This document shows positions 6,712-9,130 of a stretch of 9,130 nucleotides of DNA, piece after piece. The notes under the pieces are model-generated. The model had not been told where the DNA came from. It searched no databases and saw only the letters and a program-made list of their open reading frames with translations. The stretch spans positions 1-9,130 of the forward strand of contig WLME01000034.1 of assembly GCA_009700365.1 (NCBI GenBank), given 5' to 3'. Position numbers and translations under genes: made by a program. The stretch is from Actinomycetota bacterium (GTDB lineage: Bacteria; Actinomycetota; Actinomycetes; Nanopelagicales; Nanopelagicaceae). The stretch's first letter is position 1. Every line of letters starts with the position of its first letter.

Positions 6712-7293
6712 ATGAAGATGTGGCCAATAGTTTTACTCGGCGAGGACATCACATTGCGCCCGGCCAGATTGAGAGATCGCGCGAAATGGAATCACGTAAG
6801 GGCAGAAAATAAGGATTGGCTCGCCCCCTGGGAGGCAACCTTGCCTCAACTTCCGCACGATTCTCCCGCCTATCGAGATCACACCGCGCGCCCCAGTTAT
6901 TACGAGATGGTCCGTATGCTCAATCGGGAAGCCCGAGCTGACCGCTCTTACTCCTTTCTTATCTGGCATGGTGCAAACCTTGTAGGTCAGGTCACGATGG
7001 GCGGTGTTATGTATGGCGCACTTCGAGGGGCGCATATTGGGTACTGGATTGATAAGAACTTCGCCAACCGGGGGTTTACTACTCAGGCAGTGAAGCTGGT
7101 ATCTGGCTTTGGTTTTTCTGCGTTGGCTCTCCATCGCATCGAAATTAATGTCCGTCCCGAAAATGGTGCATCCTGTCGAGTGGCTGAAAAAGCTGGCTTT
7201 ATTTCGGAAGGGCAGAGAAAAGCTTTTTTACATATTGATGGAGCATGGCGCGATCACATTTGCTTCGTCAAGAACAATGAATTAATCCAATAA
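6712..7293 (+). CDS. RimJ/RimL-type GNAT N-acetyltransferase
   Basis: This 193-residue cytosolic GNAT-fold enzyme transfers acetyl from acetyl-CoA to an amine, usually a protein N terminus in the RimJ/RimL group. Visible elements are ITLRPARLRDRAKW (13-26), the beta-4 to alpha-3 acetyl-CoA region GYWIDKNFANRGFTTQAVKL (110-129) in place of the R/Q-x-x-G-x-G/A loop, ALHRIEINVRPENGASCRVA (139-158), and the C-terminal AGFISEGQ (161-168) with a DGAWRDH segment. Its place between moeA and the GlpR-like gene matches rimJ (Rv0995) in mycobacteria. ATG 6712 is 9 bases after the moeA-like stop and has no clear ribosome binding site, so it probably depends on upstream translation; ATG 6718 is an alternative. 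It uses more GGG, CCC, CGG and AGG codons than its neighbours. The substrate is unknown. Confidence 0.88.
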   Translation: MKMWPIVLLGEDITLRPARLRDRAKWNHVRAENKDWLAPWEATLPQLPHDSPAYRDHTARPSYYEMVRMLNREARADRSYSFLIWHGANLVGQVTMGGVMYGALRGAHIGYWIDKNFANRGFTTQAVKLVSGFGFSALALHRIEINVRPENGASCRVAEKAGFISEGQRKAFLHIDGAWRDHICFVKNNELIQ

Positions 7294-7295
7294 AT

Positions 7296-7324
7296 CCCCC
7301 TCTAAATCCACAGAGAGATGGGGG
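7296..7324 (+). other. Imperfect hairpin between rimJ-like and glpR-like genes
   Basis: CCCCCTCT (7296-7303) can pair with AGA-T-GGGGG (7316-7324) in an 8-base-pair, G/C-rich stem with one bulged T and a 12-base loop. No U tract follows, so it is not a standard terminator. It could slow transcription or protect the upstream mRNA end. CCCCTCTAA is repeated directly 30 bases later (7297-7305 and 7327-7335). Confidence 0.35.
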
Positions 7325-7332
7325 CACCCCTC

Positions 7333-7338
7333 TAACCT
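7333..7338 (+). promoter_or_regulatory. Candidate -10 element for a leaderless glpR-like mRNA
   Basis: TAACCT (form TANNNT) ends 9 bases before ATG 7348, and the region between has no Shine-Dalgarno. It would give the membrane protein gene its own start of transcription in addition to readthrough from upstream. No -35 is evident. Confidence 0.3.
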
Positions 7339-7347
7339 TTACCCACC

Positions 7348-8142
7348 ATGGCTTCAGGAATTATCTATCTAGCGATTATCGGCATGTGGGTTGCCTATTT
7401 TCTGCCGCGCTGGGTGCATAACAAGAACGAATTCTCGGGTAAGAGCGTGGAAAGATATAAAAGTGCACTTCGAGTTGTAGCAAGTTCAACTCCCGGAGCA
7501 AATATTGGAACTGGTGTGATTTACACCGATGTCGATCGAGCCGGCAGAGTTGCACAACAACTCATGCGCCGAAGAATTATTGTCACAATTATTTTTACCT
7601 CTCTCATTCTCACAATGGTAGGTGCGGCTATGCAAACGTTCTCCTTTATTGTTATCGCAATTCCGGTTACAGCTGGATTAATTTATGTTGCAAATGTTCG
7701 TAGACAATTAAATGGCGAACGCATTCAACGCCGACGTGTTGATCAACTCCACCGAGTAACTGAAGGCGTGTCACATACAAATTTGGCAGATGTTGTTACG
7801 CCTAAGTCACATTCGGAAATTGTGTTTAACCAAGATCATTGGATTCCACTTTCCGAACGCGAACTCACTGGCGTTACTTTGCTTCCAAAAGGAACAGCAC
7901 AATCTCGAGCTGAGTGGCAGCCAAATGAGATTCCGCTGCCAACATATGTCAACGCGCCAAAGGCAGTTACGCCAAAGCGCATTATTGATTTAACTGAACC
8001 AGGTAAATGGACTGAAGAACAACAACGCCTAGAGCGCGAAGCGCTGGCTGCAGCGGCACCATCACGCGATGAAATTTTTGATCAGCAGCTTGCGGATGAA
8101 GCAGTCGAGAGACTTCGCGAAATTCGCGCCGCTAACGAATAA
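7348..8142 (+). CDS. GlpR-like membrane protein, candidate receptor for the MoeA-like (Glp) scaffold
   Basis: The protein has 264 residues. An N-terminal helix (about 2-20, GIIYLAIIGMWVAYFLPRW) matches the start of actinobacterial Rv0996-type proteins. A cytoplasmic-type basic segment follows (21-75), then a helical pair (about 76-94 and 97-115) and a long hydrophilic C-terminal region. The family's most conserved block is present: EWQPNEIPLPTYVNAPKA (189-206) followed by RIIDLTEPGKW (211-221). Residues 222-262 are an acidic/basic helix that may form a coiled coil. In Corynebacterium glutamicum a protein encoded with the gephyrin-like Glp acts as its membrane receptor (GlpR) in cell division and polar growth. 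The gene order and the conserved block support the same type of protein here; binding itself is inferred. The stop is one base from the stop of the convergent mannosyltransferase gene. Confidence 0.8.
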   Translation: MASGIIYLAIIGMWVAYFLPRWVHNKNEFSGKSVERYKSALRVVASSTPGANIGTGVIYTDVDRAGRVAQQLMRRRIIVTIIFTSLILTMVGAAMQTFSFIVIAIPVTAGLIYVANVRRQLNGERIQRRRVDQLHRVTEGVSHTNLADVVTPKSHSEIVFNQDHWIPLSERELTGVTLLPKGTAQSRAEWQPNEIPLPTYVNAPKAVTPKRIIDLTEPGKWTEEQQRLEREALAAAAPSRDEIFDQQLADEAVERLREIRAANE

Positions 8143-8143
8143 T

Positions 8144-9130
8144 CTAAATCCAGCTTGTAAACCACATGCGTGCATGCCACGCGTCATACGTGAGAATCTC
8201 GCCCATATATAGCGGCAAGAAGTAGATAAAGTTGAGAAAAATCAGGGTTATCAAAGACGCCAGCAGAAATTCACCTGTTCTGCCGTAATTACTCTTTAGG
8301 GCTCGTGCGCAATATACGAGCGCGAGAATCACAAAAGGCTCGAATGCGATTGCGTAAAAAGAAAATACGGTGCGCTTTTGGAAGAAGAACCACGGTAGAT
8401 ATCCAGCCGCCATTCCAGTGACAATTATTGTGAGAGCGGGATCAACTCTTCGCGTGATTGCACTTCGTATCCATAAACCAAAGACAACAATCACTGCAAC
8501 GGTTCCAAGCCACCACAAGAATGGAGTGCCAAGAGCTAAGACTTCTTGTGAACAACTATTTGCGCCGCAGCCCTTGGGGGAACCATAAAAGAATGAAGTG
8601 GGTCGAGCAAGAATCATCCAACCCCATGGATTTGAATCGTATGAGTGTTTCTCAACTAACCCGGTGTGGAATCCGAGCATTTCGCGATGGTAATAAATGA
8701 ATGATAAAAATACATTGGATGAATGATTTCTATCCCAGCCTCGATTACTTGCAATCCATCCAATCCACGAGCTGATGTAGACAGCAATTGGAATTAGACC
8801 AAATTGCATTACTCGTTGAGCAGTTGGCTTAATAAGTGCACGCCCACTGTGATGAGTGAATGCCCTATATAAACCAATCGCACCGAATGCAATCACGAAG
8901 TAGAGAGCGCTCCATTTAGTGGCCATCGCGCAACCCAATACGACACCGGTCCACCAATATTGCTTTGAAATGAAGAGAAGAGTCGCAAGAAGAATGAAAA
9001 GGGCAAGAAAATTATCTAGCAATGCGGTTCGCGAATGTACAAGGGCTAAACCATCGAGTGCCATAAGGCCGCTTGCGAGGCCAGTAAGAAATGTATCTCT
9101 AAAGAGTTTGTGTGCAATTCGAGCAATTAA
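8144..9130 (-). CDS. pmt: Protein O-mannosyltransferase (dolichyl-phosphate-mannose-type, GT39), C-terminal part, runs off the right edge
   Basis: The frame is open to base 9130 (328 residues visible), so the N terminus with the catalytic Asp-Glu loop lies outside. Residues encoded upstream of the ATG at 9064 are in frame and conserved in character, so that ATG is internal. The visible part has MALDGLALVHSRTALLDNF, several membrane helices, WGWMILARPTSFFYGSP, a two-cysteine loop CGANSC, LGTPFLWWLG, the KRTVFSFYAIAFEPF segment, and the C-terminal ILTYDAWHARMWFTSWI typical of actinobacterial PMT (Rv1002c). The enzyme transfers mannose from polyprenyl-phosphate mannose to Ser/Thr of proteins being exported by Sec, on the outer face of the membrane. 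It converges on the glpR-like gene with one base between stops, leaving no room for a separate terminator. Confidence 0.92.
   Translation of the reverse strand, partial: LIARIAHKLFRDTFLTGLASGLMALDGLALVHSRTALLDNFLALFILLATLLFISKQYWWTGVVLGCAMATKWSALYFVIAFGAIGLYRAFTHHSGRALIKPTAQRVMQFGLIPIAVYISSWIGWIASNRGWDRNHSSNVFLSFIYYHREMLGFHTGLVEKHSYDSNPWGWMILARPTSFFYGSPKGCGANSCSQEVLALGTPFLWWLGTVAVIVVFGLWIRSAITRRVDPALTIIVTGMAAGYLPWFFFQKRTVFSFYAIAFEPFVILALVYCARALKSNYGRTGEFLLASLITLIFLNFIYFLPLYMGEILTYDAWHARMWFTSWI

Noticed and set aside
6733..7134. 133-residue open frame on the minus strand
   Set aside because: It lies wholly antisense to the rimJ-like gene, whose GNAT motifs are clear; the antisense product has no recognisable domain or ribosome binding site.
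8116..8128. Hairpin CGCGA-AAT-TCGCG near the end of the glpR-like gene as a bidirectional terminator
   Set aside because: A five-base-pair stem within codons, with no T run on either strand; likely chance from frequent Arg/Glu codons.
9062..9064. ATG at 9064 as the true start of the mannosyltransferase
   Set aside because: The frame stays open to the window edge and the conserved membrane domain begins upstream, so this Met is internal.
1..9130. CRISPR arrays, tRNA or rRNA genes, insertion sequences, phage or toxin-antitoxin genes
   Set aside because: No regular repeat-spacer pattern, cloverleaf, transposase or related protein was found; the window is filled by ordinary chromosomal genes.

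Overview
The window looks like chromosomal DNA from a streamlined, fairly low-GC member of the Actinomycetota, possibly a freshwater planktonic lineage of the acI/Nanopelagicales kind. The evidence is gene content and order: an FmdB-type zinc ribbon, 5-formyltetrahydrofolate cyclo-ligase, a MoeA/gephyrin-like protein, a RimJ-type acetyltransferase, a GlpR-like membrane protein and an actinobacterial protein O-mannosyltransferase. From memory, these occur in the same order in Mycobacterium tuberculosis (Rv0991c, Rv0992c, Rv0994, Rv0995, Rv0996, Rv1002c). Here galU (Rv0993) is missing, and a copC-copD-acyl-CoA dehydrogenase operon sits between the zinc ribbon and the cyclo-ligase. Lineage is an inference; no rRNA or tRNA is present. 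Genes fill almost the whole window, and all three convergent gene pairs end 1 to 3 bases apart.

Layout. Positions 1-1167 (-) are the N-terminal half of an MMPL/RND transporter that runs off the left edge. Positions 1228-1344 (+) are a very charged 38-residue microprotein with a good ribosome binding site. Positions 1348-1548 (-) encode the four-cysteine FmdB zinc ribbon. Positions 1649-5195 (+) are three genes joined by ATGA overlaps: a secreted and anchored CopC-like protein, a CopD-CtaG fusion for copper handling and cytochrome oxidase assembly, and an acyl-CoA dehydrogenase. Positions 5197-5745 (-) are the folate cyclo-ligase, divergent from the MoeA-like gene across a 45-base promoter region. 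Positions 5791-8142 (+) are MoeA-like, RimJ-like and GlpR-like genes. Positions 8144-9130 (-) are the C-terminal part of a protein O-mannosyltransferase that runs off the right edge.

The most interesting object is the MoeA-like protein. It has about 303 residues instead of about 400. It appears to have lost domain II cleanly, and its molybdopterin-site motifs are degraded, while the domain III core and domain IV are kept. Those are the parts gephyrin-type proteins use to dimerise and bind membrane receptors. With the GlpR-like gene two positions downstream, it reads as a scaffold-only gephyrin-like division protein (Glp) rather than a molybdenum cofactor enzyme. A second oddity is the CopC-like protein, which seems to lack all the usual copper ligands. 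No CRISPR array, insertion sequence, prophage or recognisable defence system was seen.
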